The translations under genes and the position numbers were made by a program. Positions 21,496-29,797 of a stretch of DNA of 64,000 nt are shown one piece after another. The stretch covers positions 124,001 to 188,000 of the forward strand of contig NZ_JPKR02000001.1 in assembly GCF_000757425.2 (NCBI RefSeq), written 5' to 3'. Origin of the DNA: Tatumella morbirosei (GTDB lineage: Bacteria > Pseudomonadota > Gammaproteobacteria > Enterobacterales > Enterobacteriaceae). The notes beneath the pieces were generated by a model. It was not told where the DNA came from, ran no database searches, and saw only the letters and a list, made by a program, of their open reading frames with translations. Each line of letters begins with the position of its first letter. Within the stretch, counting starts at the first letter, position 1.

Positions 21496-22322
21496 GTGCA
21501 GAAGCGTGAGGCCGTGGAATATCTGCTTGCAGCGTACCGTGTCGGGGGTCGCCGGGGATGCGAACTGATGATGCAGAACCGTACGGTTTACCACTACCTC
21601 AGTTGCCGTGACGACCGGGCACTGACGCAGCGAATAAGGGCAATTGCAGAGACCCGGATACGCTATGGCTGTGAGCGTATTCATATCCTCCTTCGCCGTG
21701 AGGGCTGGCGGGTTAACCATAAGAAAACCCACCGAATTTACTGCCCGGAAGGACTGAATTTACGGTCAAAACGTCCCCGCAGGCATGTCACCGGCAGGCA
21801 CAGGAAATCACGGCCGCAAGTGGTTGCTGCTGAACAGTGCCGGAGCATGGATTTCGTTGCTGATAATCTGTTCAACGGACGCCGGATCAGGGTGCTGACT
21901 GTAGTGGATAATTTTAGTCGTGAATGTCTGGTGGTCGAGGTCGGTAAGGGGCTACGGGGTGATGATGTGGTTGCCGTAATGGAGCGTTTAAAGCAGTCCT
22001 CAGGGCGTATCCCGCAAAGGCTGCAGACGGATAACGGCAGCGAGTTTATCTCAAAACCGATGGACAGATGGGCCTGTGAAAACGGAGTCATCATGGACTT
22101 CTCCCGTCCGGGAAAACCCACAGATAATGCACTTGCCGAATCTTTTAATGGCAGCCTGAGGGATGAATGACTGAACGTTCACTGGTTCCTGTCGCCTGAG
22201 GATGCCCGGGAAAAATCGAACAGTGGCGACAAGAATATAATCATTACCGGCCGCATTCATAATTAAATAACCTGACTCCGGCGGAATTTGCCCGAAGTCA
22301 TCAAAAAGGTCAGATTCTCTGA
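21496..22322 (+). pseudogene. IS3-family orfB transposase, several stops and a frameshift
   Basis: The DDE integrase core is recognisable: MDFVADNLFNGRR (first Asp), LQTDNGSEFIS (second Asp) and DNALAESFNG (Glu). An in-frame TGA at 22168-22170 replaces the usual Cys codon after SLRDE. One A is missing at about 22210-22215 (GAAAAATCG, where the family would need one more A). A TAA stands in place of a Ser codon in the HSSLNNLTP segment (22257-22263). The original end QKGQIL is still readable up to TGA 22320-22322. Confidence 0.8.
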
Positions 22323-22492
22323 TTTAGCCTGGCAGGGATATTGGGAGGAGATCAGTGGTGCGTTGTGGATGCCCCGGGATTACATTCGTAAAGTTGACAC
22401 TATGAGCCGACCGAAGCAACTATGAAAATCGTTGGCTGGGGTGTTAAGGCTAAGGTGATATTTGATTTAATCAACCTAAATGAGCACTCGCA

Positions 22493-22807
22493 TTAGCGTT
22501 TATTCAACCGGCAGTAACGCCAGGACTTCCAGGCCAGCACTGGCGGTTGAATCAATGTCGTGAGGGCGACTCCACATAGCAGAGACAGGCCTCCCCCTAA
22601 AATATATGCCTTAGTTGAAAAACACAGTAAAAAGACAAACGCTACTGCACAACCTGAAGCTATCCAGAGCAGCACACTGAATTTGTTCTTCAGGTCCACG
22701 ACCGCCTCACCAAGACTTCCGCCATAGCTTTCAACGTTGTTTTTAATTTTTCTCAGATCAACGTCAGTAAAACCCGAGCTCAGCAACTCTGCTTCACTAA
22801 CTTCCAT
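22493..22807 (-). CDS. Small two-span membrane protein, unrecognised
   Basis: From the preferred ATG at 22807 the product has 104 residues (MEVSEAELLSSGFTDVDLRK...). A longer version from 22867 would add 20 residues; the shorter one follows AGGTGCAGGA. The N-terminal half is soluble and charged. Two adjacent membrane segments follow (SVLLWIASGCAVAFVFLLCF and ILGGGLSLLCGVALTTLIQ), then a basic tail (WKSWRYCRLNKR). This plan is seen in small immunity-type and stress proteins, but no family is recognised. It lies alone between the IS remnant and the aldo-keto reductase operon, in AT-richer DNA. Confidence 0.6.
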   Translation of the reverse strand: MEVSEAELLSSGFTDVDLRKIKNNVESYGGSLGEAVVDLKNKFSVLLWIASGCAVAFVFLLCFSTKAYILGGGLSLLCGVALTTLIQPPVLAWKSWRYCRLNKR

Positions 22808-23070
22808 AATCCTGCACCTTTCATCCTGAAAATATGCCGTTATTGTGCCGTAATTATACATCTGCATGCCAGCAGGGCGACAAAAGGATACTCTTTATCA
22901 GGCCTTCGTTCTTCAGTCATCCAGCTTGCAACTGATTCATAGCATCAGCTTAGAGCATGAAGCGGACATCTAAGAATTAAGGAAAAGTACAACATCTTCA
23001 TGTAACCAATTTGGCTGAAATAACCTAATTACCGACCCGAAGGCCGGTAGTGGTTAACCCTGATAAAAGT

Positions 23071-24057
23071 TTACCATGCGTAGGCTTCAGGTGCTTCCCC
23101 GCCCGGTCCCGGCCAGATGGTATCCAGCCTTTTGAGCGTATCATCTGAAAGAGACAGCGTCAGGGCATTGAGATTCTGACGGAGCTGTTCAGCTGTACGC
23201 GGGCCACTGAGCACGGCGCTAACTACCGGGTTCTGCAGTAGCCAGGCCAGCGCGACGTCTGATGGTGTTTCCCCCAGCTCATCACACAGTGTTTCCCAGG
23301 CCTGCAGTTGCGACCGCAGGCGGTTGATTTGCGCCTGCAGTTGCGGTGTTGCCCGACGGCCACCCGCAATTTTCTTCAGAACTCCACCCAGCATCCCCAT
23401 TCCGACCGGGCTCCAAGGGATCAGGCCAATGCCGTAATGACGCAGCGCCGGAATGACTTCCAGCTCAACCGTGCGCTGGGTCAGGTTATACAGACTCTGC
23501 TCAGAGGCCAGCCCCAGAAGATTGCGCGCGCCAGCCTTGCACTGTGCAGTGGCAATATCCCAGCTGGCAAAGTTACTGCTGCCCACGTAGCTGACTTTAC
23601 CCTCACGGATTAACTGCTCCATAGCCTGCCAAATCTCCTCCCAGGGGGTGTTTCGGTCGATATGGTGCATCTGGTAGAGATCAATATGGTCCGTTTTCAG
23701 TCTTCTCAGGCTGGCCTCACAGGCCCGGCGGATATGGTAGGCGGACAGGTACTTGTCGTTCGGACCCGTGTCCATCGGCTGGTACACTTTTGTGGCCAGC
23801 ACTATCCGGTCACGCTGGCCGCTGCGTGCCAGCCAGTTACCGATGATTTCTTCGGATGTCCCGTACCCTTTTGCCATATCCGGTGACTGCGGCCCGCCAT
23901 AGACGTCAGCGGTATCGAAAAAGTTGACACCCGCATCCATGGCTTCATCCATGATCCTGAAGCTGGTTGGCTCATCGGTCAGCTCACCGAAATTCATGGT
24001 ACCGAGACCGATGCGGCTTACCCGCAGGCCGGTACGACCCAGATGTTGGTAGTTCAT
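23071..24057 (-). CDS. Aldo/keto reductase
   Basis: This 328-residue NADPH-dependent oxidoreductase has a TIM-barrel fold. The catalytic tetrad is readable: Asp in NFFDTADVYGG, Tyr in the same segment, Lys in VLATKVYQPM, and His in LYQMHHID. Cofactor-binding segments YVGSSNFASW and VSAVLSGPRTAEQL are present. It is the promoter-distal gene of a four-gene minus-strand set (cyclophilin-like, NepI-like exporter, zinc alcohol dehydrogenase, this gene) controlled, by position, by the divergent LysR gene at 27070. Inferred role: reduction of reactive aldehydes. A weak hairpin (ACCG...CGGT, about 23031-23048) follows its stop. Confidence 0.88.
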   Translation of the reverse strand: MNYQHLGRTGLRVSRIGLGTMNFGELTDEPTSFRIMDEAMDAGVNFFDTADVYGGPQSPDMAKGYGTSEEIIGNWLARSGQRDRIVLATKVYQPMDTGPNDKYLSAYHIRRACEASLRRLKTDHIDLYQMHHIDRNTPWEEIWQAMEQLIREGKVSYVGSSNFASWDIATAQCKAGARNLLGLASEQSLYNLTQRTVELEVIPALRHYGIGLIPWSPVGMGMLGGVLKKIAGGRRATPQLQAQINRLRSQLQAWETLCDELGETPSDVALAWLLQNPVVSAVLSGPRTAEQLRQNLNALTLSLSDDTLKRLDTIWPGPGGEAPEAYAW

Positions 24058-24075
24058 GTCAGATGCTCCTTATCA

Positions 24076-25122
24076 TTAAGCCAGGGTGGTGTTATCCATG
24101 ACAAACCGGTAATGCACATCGCCTATGAGCATGCGCTCATAGGCGTCGTTAATCTGATCGGCGCGGATAAGCTCAATGTCGGCGACAATGCCATGTTCAG
24201 CGCAGAAATCGAGCATCTCCTGCGTTTCAGGAATGCCGCCAATCATCGACCCGGCAATCGACCTGCGCTTCATGATGAGGTTGAACACTTCCGGTGAGTC
24301 ATGCGGCGTGGCCGGCGCACCCACCAGGGTCATCGTGCCATCGCGTTTCAGTAGCGCGGTGAACACGTCGAGGTTATGCGGCGCAGCAACGGTGTTGAGG
24401 ATAAAATCGAAGCTCTTTACATGGGCTTCCATTTCACTGGCGTGACGGGAGACCACCACCTCATCTGCACCAAGCGCCCTGGCGGCATCACGTTTGGACT
24501 CAGATGTGGTAAAGGCCACGACATGCGCGCCCATGGCGTGCGCAAGCTTGATCCCCATATGCCCCAGTCCGCCAATACCGACCACCCCGACCTTCTTGCC
24601 GGGGCCCGCCTGCCAGTGACGCAGCGGTGAGTACGTGGTGATACCCGCGCACAGCAGCGGTGCCACGGCGGCCAGTTGCGCTTCCGGGTGAGTGACGCGC
24701 AGGACATAGCGTTCATGCACCACAATCTGCTGCGAATATCCGCCCAGCGTGTGGCCAGGCGCGTCCGGCGTCGGGAAATTGTATGTCCCTGTCATATGGT
24801 CGCAGTAGTTCTCCAGCCCGTCGTCACAGTCACCGCAGTGCCGGCAGCTGTCGACAATGCAGCCGACCCCCACCAGATCCCCTGCACAAAAACCGGAGAC
24901 GTGATCGCCAACGGCCACTACACGACCGACAATTTCATGTCCCGGTACGCAGGGATAGAGCGTTCCAGCCCATTCAGCGCGTACCTGGTGGATATCCGAA
25001 TGGCAGACTCCGCAGTACGCGATATCAATTTGCACATCATGGGCACCGGGGACACGACGGGTGATATCCATCGGCTCCAGCGGCAGTGTGCCCGCATGGG
25101 CACCATAAGCTTTAACTGTCAT
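24076..25122 (-). CDS. Zinc-dependent alcohol dehydrogenase, YahK/CAD-like
   Basis: This 348-residue medium-chain dehydrogenase acts in the cytoplasm. Catalytic zinc ligands are CGVCHSD and GHEIVG. The four-cysteine structural zinc site is in the DSCRHCGDCDDGLENYC segment. The nucleotide-binding motif is VGIGGLGHMG. The sequence has the cinnamyl-alcohol-dehydrogenase-like wording of YahK, an NADPH-dependent broad aldehyde reductase. It lies 18 bases from the aldo-keto reductase gene and 16 from the exporter gene, so all are one transcript. Together with the reductase it suggests aldehyde detoxification. Confidence 0.9.
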   Translation of the reverse strand: MTVKAYGAHAGTLPLEPMDITRRVPGAHDVQIDIAYCGVCHSDIHQVRAEWAGTLYPCVPGHEIVGRVVAVGDHVSGFCAGDLVGVGCIVDSCRHCGDCDDGLENYCDHMTGTYNFPTPDAPGHTLGGYSQQIVVHERYVLRVTHPEAQLAAVAPLLCAGITTYSPLRHWQAGPGKKVGVVGIGGLGHMGIKLAHAMGAHVVAFTTSESKRDAARALGADEVVVSRHASEMEAHVKSFDFILNTVAAPHNLDVFTALLKRDGTMTLVGAPATPHDSPEVFNLIMKRRSIAGSMIGGIPETQEMLDFCAEHGIVADIELIRADQINDAYERMLIGDVHYRFVMDNTTLA

Positions 25123-25138
25123 GGCATTACTCCTGGGT

Positions 25139-26275
25139 TTATGAATGGTCTGCGGCAGAAGTGTCTGCGCGCGAGGTCAGAAAGATCAGTACGGTTGCGA
25201 TAATCAGCATCGCGGCGCTGGCCAGGAAGGTGCTCTGGTAGCCGTGATGGTCGAAAAGCAGGCCGCCCACCGTCGAACCGAGAGCAATGGACAGCTGCAC
25301 CATCGCTACCATCAGTCCGCCGCCCGCTTCGGCGTTCTGCGGGAAGGTACGCGGAACCCATGCCCACCATCCCACCGGTGCGGCAGTGGAAATCAGCCCC
25401 CACAGCCCGAGCAGTGCGGTCACGATAGCCACCTGACTGCCGAAGGCAATCAGTGCCATCGCGGTGATGGCCATCAGCACCGGGATAGCCATCAGGGTTG
25501 GGTAGAACCCGCGTTTCAGCACCCGGGCAATCAGGGTGGTGCCGATAAAACCTGCGACACCGATAACCAGCAGGACCAGGGTCACCGTTGCGGCATCCAC
25601 TCGTGTCACCGTCTCAAGGAAAGGCCGAATGTAGGTAAAGAGCGTGAATTGCCCCATAAAGAAGATCCCCACACCCATCATGCCCAGCCTGACCACCCGA
25701 CGACGAAACAGCGTGAATACGTTGCGGGAAGCCGCCACCTCACGGGTGACCGGCATGGAAGGCAGGCTGAGCAATTGCCAGATAAACGCGATGATGGCGA
25801 CCGGCACCAGGCAGAAGAAGGCCCCCTGCCAGCCAACCATCGATCCGAGCCAACTGCCCAGAGGGGCAGCCACGACGGTAGCCAGGGCATTGCCACTGTT
25901 GAAAATAGCCAGCGCCAGTGGAACACGATGCACCGGGACCAGACGCATTGCCGTCGCGGCCGACATCGACCAGAACCCGCCAACCACGATACCAATCAGG
26001 GCTCTGCCCGCCATATAGGTCAGGTAATTGGGTGCCATTGCAATAACAGCACCGGAAATCGCCATAATACAGGTCAGGCCGAGCAGCAGCGTTTTCCGGT
26101 TAAGCGTGCCTGCCAACACGGAAATAAACAGGCTGGTTACCACTGCAAATGCCCCGGAAATAGCGATGCCCTGTCCGGTCATACCTTCGGTGACATGCAG
26201 GGTCTGCGCCATCGGTGTCAGCAGGCTGACTGGCATAAATTCAGAAGCGATCAGGGCGAAGACGCACAGCGTCAT
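25139..26275 (-). CDS. MFS exporter, NepI-like (N-terminus possibly shifted by an A7 tract)
   Basis: The open frame from 26275 gives 378 residues of a drug:H+ antiporter-1 type exporter. It resembles the purine ribonucleoside exporter NepI (EFMPVSLLTPMAQ, GGFWSMSAATAMRLVP, GQFTLFTYIRP, APVGWWAWVPR). The true N-terminus is probably longer. The same frame upstream reads IPESGKHPAHWSGVFAM, as such proteins usually do, but has no start codon before a stop. A good ATG at 26355 (MSNKTDENRKK) is out of frame by one base at an A7 run (T7 on the plus strand, 26323-26329). An eighth A would restore a 404-residue protein. The substrate is uncertain. Confidence 0.78.
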   Translation of the reverse strand: MTLCVFALIASEFMPVSLLTPMAQTLHVTEGMTGQGIAISGAFAVVTSLFISVLAGTLNRKTLLLGLTCIMAISGAVIAMAPNYLTYMAGRALIGIVVGGFWSMSAATAMRLVPVHRVPLALAIFNSGNALATVVAAPLGSWLGSMVGWQGAFFCLVPVAIIAFIWQLLSLPSMPVTREVAASRNVFTLFRRRVVRLGMMGVGIFFMGQFTLFTYIRPFLETVTRVDAATVTLVLLVIGVAGFIGTTLIARVLKRGFYPTLMAIPVLMAITAMALIAFGSQVAIVTALLGLWGLISTAAPVGWWAWVPRTFPQNAEAGGGLMVAMVQLSIALGSTVGGLLFDHHGYQSTFLASAAMLIIATVLIFLTSRADTSAADHS

Positions 26276-26488
26276 GGCAAAGACGCCACTCCAATGCGCG
26301 GGATGTTTCCCGCTTTCGGGGATTTTTTTCTGTTCTCGTCTGTCTTATTACTCATTCAGGGATTTCTTTTTAGTAGATAACATGAAGTCTGCGCCCGGGA
26401 GCCTTCATCGCTGCAGTAAGAGCTGAAACGGCATACTGGGACGGGACTGTGATAACAGGGATAATCGCGGTGCGGAAGGTGCTGCGGG

Positions 26489-26977
26489 TCAGTTGGCGAC
26501 CCTGATTTGCACCGCAAGAGGTCCGTGGCGTTGCAGGACAGGCAGTCCGGAATCCACTTTCCCTAACGGGATCAGTGAACGGGCGTAAGCTCTGCCCTCG
26601 GCAAAAACAGCCAGGTTACCCCAGGGCGCGTAGTAAGTGATATCTCCGGCTTCTGGCGTCATGCCGTCCGGTGCCTGTGCCGTAGAAAGTCTGCGCGGCA
26701 AGTCGCTTATACGCTCAATAACGTCATAGTCTTCCAGCGTCAGGCTGAGGGGAAGCAAAGACGCAAAGTCCCGGCCTGTCGGGGTGTCAAAGAGGGTGGC
26801 GATGGCGGTTTCTCCCTCCACAATGATCTCTATTTTCATAAGCGTCTCCTGCGCCACTCCCCGATCGTTGTCACCCGCCATAGCGGACTGCGTGAGGTAA
26901 AGCAGGCCGGCAAGGAGCAGTAGCAGTGACGTTCTGCGGTAAGCGTTTTGCATAAGGGTTAGCGTTGACTTTTTCAT
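26489..26977 (-). CDS. Secreted cyclophilin-like fold protein
   Basis: This 162-residue protein has a signal peptide of about 34 residues (LLLLLAGLLYLTQSAMA, cleavage before GDNDRG). A compact beta domain of the cyclophilin-like type follows: IEIIVEGETAIATLFDTPTGRDFASLLP, DITYYAPWGNLAVFAEG, LIPLGKVDSGLPVL. Such proteins are often found beside LysR regulators, aldo-keto reductases and dehydrogenases; no enzymatic role is established that I can name. It is the first gene of the minus-strand set and is divergent from the LysR gene, with a 92-base shared promoter region. Confidence 0.8.
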   Translation of the reverse strand: MKKSTLTLMQNAYRRTSLLLLLAGLLYLTQSAMAGDNDRGVAQETLMKIEIIVEGETAIATLFDTPTGRDFASLLPLSLTLEDYDVIERISDLPRRLSTAQAPDGMTPEAGDITYYAPWGNLAVFAEGRAYARSLIPLGKVDSGLPVLQRHGPLAVQIRVAN

Positions 26978-27069
26978 CGCATTATTGTTACCAATATGCA
27001 GCGGGTTAACTAGCTAATGAATACTTAATGACCTTATAAGTTAATTTTATAAATAGATCGGAAACGAAC
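26978..27069. promoter_or_regulatory. Divergent promoter region with LysR-type dyads
   Basis: This AT-rich 92-base gap lies between the divergent cyclophilin-like and LysR genes. TTAAC (27006-27010) pairs with GTTAA further right, and ACTTA/TAAGT pairs inside. The general LysR site form T-N11-A is possible at several positions. It is the expected control point for the 23.1-27.0 kb gene set. Confidence 0.45.
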
Positions 27070-27969
27070 ATGGCCAGACGCAATCTCAACGACTTACTCT
27101 CTTTCATCACCGTGGCACGGGAAGGCAGTTTTACACGCGCTGCTGCGCAGCTTGGGGTGACCCAACCTGCACTGAGCCAGGCGATTTCCGGACTGGAAGA
27201 AAAGATGCAAATCCGCTTGTTGACCCGGACCACGCGCAGCGTGTCGGTGACTGCCGCCGGGGAGCGTCTGCTGCAGTCGGTGGGCCATCGTATTGATGAG
27301 ATTGAAGCCGAACTGGACATGTTGACGGCATTGCGTGATAAGCCTGCGGGGACCGTCCGTATTACCTGTGGACCCAATGTCCTGAAGACCACGCTACTGC
27401 CAAAGCTGACACCACTATTACGCGAATATCCGGATATTCAGATTGAGTTTGACGCCAACCACGGGTTTAGGGATATCGTTGCTGATCGGTTTGATGCCGG
27501 TGTGAGGCTCGGAGACACCATCGACAAGGACATGATAGCCGTACCCATTGGCCCGAAACTGCGCATGGCGGCTGCAGCTTCTCCTGAGTATTTTGCCCGG
27601 TGTGCAGCCCCTCAGACGCCACGCGATCTTATGCAACACTGCTGTATTAATGAGCGAATGGTTCAATCGGGGAAAATTTACGCCTGGGAGTTTGAGCAGG
27701 AAAACGGCAAATTTCATGTTCGGGTTGAAGGGCAACTGACGTTTAACACATCGGAACACGTTGTTGACGCAGCTCTTGCCGGACTGGGAATTGCCTTTTT
27801 ACCTGAAGAGGAGTTCGGTACCTGTCTGCGGGAAGGAAAACTAATCCGGGTGCTTGAAGATTGGTGCAGGCCTTTTCCCGGTTACTATCTTTATTACCCC
27901 AGCCGTAAACAGCCTTCCCCGGCGTTTTCACTGGTTGTGGATGCGTTGCGTATTAACCGGAAAATTTAA
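27070..27969 (+). CDS. LysR-family transcriptional regulator
   Basis: This 299-residue protein has a LysR winged helix at residues 1-60 (GSFTRAAAQLGVTQPALSQAISGLEEKM). A co-inducer domain follows (GTVRITCGPNVLKTTLLPKL, FDAGVRLGDTIDKDMIAVPIGP, ALAGLGIAFLPEEEF) in the style of the CrgA/DhcR/PBP2 group. It is divergent from the aldehyde-reduction and export genes and very likely regulates them. AAACGAAC precedes the ATG without a strong ribosome site. Confidence 0.9.
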   Translation: MARRNLNDLLSFITVAREGSFTRAAAQLGVTQPALSQAISGLEEKMQIRLLTRTTRSVSVTAAGERLLQSVGHRIDEIEAELDMLTALRDKPAGTVRITCGPNVLKTTLLPKLTPLLREYPDIQIEFDANHGFRDIVADRFDAGVRLGDTIDKDMIAVPIGPKLRMAAAASPEYFARCAAPQTPRDLMQHCCINERMVQSGKIYAWEFEQENGKFHVRVEGQLTFNTSEHVVDAALAGLGIAFLPEEEFGTCLREGKLIRVLEDWCRPFPGYYLYYPSRKQPSPAFSLVVDALRINRKI

Positions 27970-28013
27970 CGCTGAATTATCGGGCCAATATTTCAGGAAC
28001 GAACGTAAACGTC

Positions 28014-28640
28014 CGCTCCCGGCACCATGCGGACGATTTACACACATTCCCACTACAGTTAAGGGCGCGGAATGCTAAGTTCATAAACGACGCATGGCTC
28101 ATCGTAATGCTGTTCTATTGCCTTATAGGTCATGCCTAAGCGTTGCATCACTCGCTGAGAGGGGATATTTTCGGGGTCGGCAACAGCCACTAAATAATCT
28201 GCGCCTATGTGCTCTGCCGCATAATCAATAATCGCTTCAGCCGCTTCGGTTGCATAGCCTTTGCCATTATGTTCCGGAATAAGCCGCCAACCAATCTCCA
28301 GGGGGGCACCTTCAACGTTTGCCAGGTATTGGAGACAGGCTGCTCCAACAACAACTCCGGAGGCTTTTTCTTTGATAGCCCACCATGAAAATCCATATTT
28401 ATGCCATCGGGACTGAACACGTCTTATATTTTCCCTGGTCTCTTCTGGCGTTTTAACAATACCCTTGTTGATATACCGCATTACTTCGGAATCGTTATCC
28501 ATCACCCTTAAGCCTTCATAGTGTGAGTCATTATAGGGTTCCAGCTTTAAACGCGTAGTCTCTAAATTCATCTGACAATCCTTTTACATGGAAACAATAC
28601 GTTCGGTTAATTTCTCCACATAAAACAACATAGCACGATA
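28014..28640. repeat. Dispersed duplicate, copy A (contains a GNAT gene)
   Basis: This segment and 44900-45542 are similar through the whole acetyltransferase gene, about 45 bases past its stop (CGGACGAT...CATTCCCACTAC) and about 70 bases before its start (CCACATAAA.CAACATA). The two are roughly 17 kb apart in the same orientation. The boundaries are estimates by eye. Confidence 0.65.
28059..28571 (-). CDS. GNAT acetyltransferase, RimJ/RimL-like (copy A)
   Basis: This 170-residue GNAT-fold protein starts with the RimL-like pattern NLETTRLKLEPY. The acetyl-CoA loop is in IPEHNGKGYATEAAEAII, and NIPSQRVMQRLGM is the usual last helix. RimJ/RimL-type enzymes acetylate protein N-termini or small amines; the target here is unknown. 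A close paralogue lies at 44938-45456, with about 22 differences over 168 aligned residues. The genes nearby (LysR, RES toxin) give no functional clue. Confidence 0.88.
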   Translation of the reverse strand: MNLETTRLKLEPYNDSHYEGLRVMDNDSEVMRYINKGIVKTPEETRENIRRVQSRWHKYGFSWWAIKEKASGVVVGAACLQYLANVEGAPLEIGWRLIPEHNGKGYATEAAEAIIDYAAEHIGADYLVAVADPENIPSQRVMQRLGMTYKAIEQHYDEPCVVYELSIPRP

Positions 28641-28704
28641 TCAGCAGTATACGCTTCTGGCACATAACCCCACATCATACCCACTAAAACTCCATCACTT
28701 CTGT

Positions 28705-28735
28705 TCCATATGGTATAATTAAAAAACCAAATGGA
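28705..28735 (+). promoter_or_regulatory. Promoter and autoregulatory operator of the RES/Xre pair
   Basis: TCCATATGGT (28705-28714) and ACCAAATGGA (28726-28735) are inverted repeats matching at 9 of 10 positions with an 11-base spacer. TATAAT (28714-28719), a perfect -10 box, lies in the spacer, and the right arm overlaps the ribosome site GGAGGG (28733-28738). A dimer of antitoxin bound here would cover the promoter, as is usual for toxin-antitoxin operons. Confidence 0.75.
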
Positions 28736-28744
28736 GGGTTCGCT

Positions 28745-29194
28745 ATGACTATGAAAGTGTTTTCGCCTTCGGTGGCCCGGGTTCCGCCGGCTGACCTGTG
28801 GAGCGTCGTCGGGCTGGAGGTACAGGATGGGATCGCGCTGATGGGCAGAATCAGCGAGGGTCTGGAAGGGGATATCGCCAGGCGTTTTTCTGACTGGACC
28901 AATATTCCGGCCAGTGAACTGCGTAAAATGTCGGGTATCCCTAATACTACCTTTAACCGCAGCATTAAGGCCCGGTTTACCGCCGATCAGAGCGAGCGAA
29001 TTATCCGTGTAATCCGGGTGCTGGCGCGGGCCATTGAACTGTTTGAAGGGGACAAGGAAGCCGCTAACCAATGGCTGAATGAAAAAAACCGTGCCCTTAA
29101 CTGGCAGAAGCCTGCGGATGTTCTGTCGTCAGAGACCGGGGCGCTGGAGGTGATGCGACTGATTACGCGGATTGAGCACGGCGTTTATTCATGA
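28745..29194 (+). CDS. Xre/MbcA/ParS-type antitoxin
   Basis: This 149-residue antitoxin of the RES-Xre class has an N-terminal helix-turn-helix-like part (LRKMSGIPNTTFNRSIKARFTADQSERI, about 60-90). A C-terminal MbcA/ParS domain follows (ELFEGDKEAANQWLNEKNRALNWQKPADVL...LEVMRLITRIEHGVYS), which blocks the toxin. The strong ribosome site GGAGGG and an overlapping promoter dyad lie upstream. It overlaps the toxin gene by 4 bases (ATGA). Confidence 0.92.
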   Translation: MTMKVFSPSVARVPPADLWSVVGLEVQDGIALMGRISEGLEGDIARRFSDWTNIPASELRKMSGIPNTTFNRSIKARFTADQSERIIRVIRVLARAIELFEGDKEAANQWLNEKNRALNWQKPADVLSSETGALEVMRLITRIEHGVYS

Positions 29195-29649
29195 TCCTCT
29201 ACCGGCTCACCAAAACCCGCTATTTGTCATCTGCCTGGTCCGGGCAGGGGGCGAAAGAAGCCGGTGGCCGTTGGAACAGTGTCGGCACTGCGATGGTTTA
29301 TCTGTCGGAGACGGCGTCACTGACCATGCTGGAAACGCTGGTGCATCTGAATGCCCCCCAATTACTCGGATCCTTTACTCTGCTGAGTATTGAGGTGCCG
29401 GATAATCAGATAATGATATTTGATCAGGATATGCTGCCGGAGGACTGGGCTGCCGAAGATGCCCCGGCTACTCTGGCGCAATACGGCGACGACTGGGCAG
29501 CGGGCGCTCAGTCGGTGGCGCTGCGTATCCCCAGCGCACTTTCCCCGGTCGAATTTAACTTTCTGTTCAATCCACTTCATCCGGCAGTGGCTGGTCTGAT
29601 GCCCACTGTGCGGGCCATCCCGTTTAGTTTTGATTCCCGCCTGAAATAG
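29191..29649 (+). CDS. RES-domain toxin
   Basis: This 152-residue toxin has the RES fold, related to ADP-ribosyltransferases. Known RES toxins deplete NAD+ or modify a metabolic enzyme. Visible family residues are Arg in MILYRLTK, GGRWNSVGTAMVYLSE (Arg and Tyr), the glutamate in TMLETLVHL, and the final S/N-rich segment VEFNFLFNPLHP. The start lies inside the antitoxin stop codon, which couples translation. Length and domain are complete. Confidence 0.92.
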   Translation: MILYRLTKTRYLSSAWSGQGAKEAGGRWNSVGTAMVYLSETASLTMLETLVHLNAPQLLGSFTLLSIEVPDNQIMIFDQDMLPEDWAAEDAPATLAQYGDDWAAGAQSVALRIPSALSPVEFNFLFNPLHPAVAGLMPTVRAIPFSFDSRLK

Positions 29650-29690
29650 TCCGTTTTACGGCTGGTAAGCCGCAGCCTGGCATCAATAAA

Positions 29691-29744
29691 CCGTTAACCG
29701 AAAGAGGGGAGTTTTAGAGCCGTGGCCTCTCTGTCGGTTAACGG
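29691..29744. terminator. Long hairpin between convergent genes
   Basis: CCGTTAACCG (29691-29700) and CGGTTAACGG (29735-29744) form a perfect 10-bp stem. An inner AGAGG/CCTCT stem extends it. It sits in the 148-base gap between the RES toxin and the convergent SDR gene and would stop transcripts from both sides. Confidence 0.6.
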
Positions 29745-29797
29745 CAGAAAAGCCACAATAACAGCGGCAGACCCGGCATTGCGGGCTGCCAGTTTAA

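Larger units (their letters stand above)
21145..22354 (+). mobile_element. Decayed IS3-family element, IS407 group
   Basis: The element is 1,210 bases between imperfect terminal inverted repeats. The left end is TGATCTCTTCCC (21145-21156). The right end, read inwards, is TGATCTCCTCCC (22354-22343), matching at 11 of 12 positions. Length, orfA/orfB layout and protein motifs fit the IS407 group. No matching 4-base target duplication is evident (GTTT against GTGG). At least four inactivating changes are visible in the two reading frames, so it should not move by itself. It lies at the right side of the AT-rich catabolic segment. Confidence 0.8.

Noticed and set aside
25145-26380. 411-residue open frame on the plus strand, antisense to the NepI-like exporter
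   Set aside because: Its product is rich in Gln, His, Arg and Gly without any domain, while the opposite strand encodes a clear MFS protein. It is a GC-driven shadow frame.
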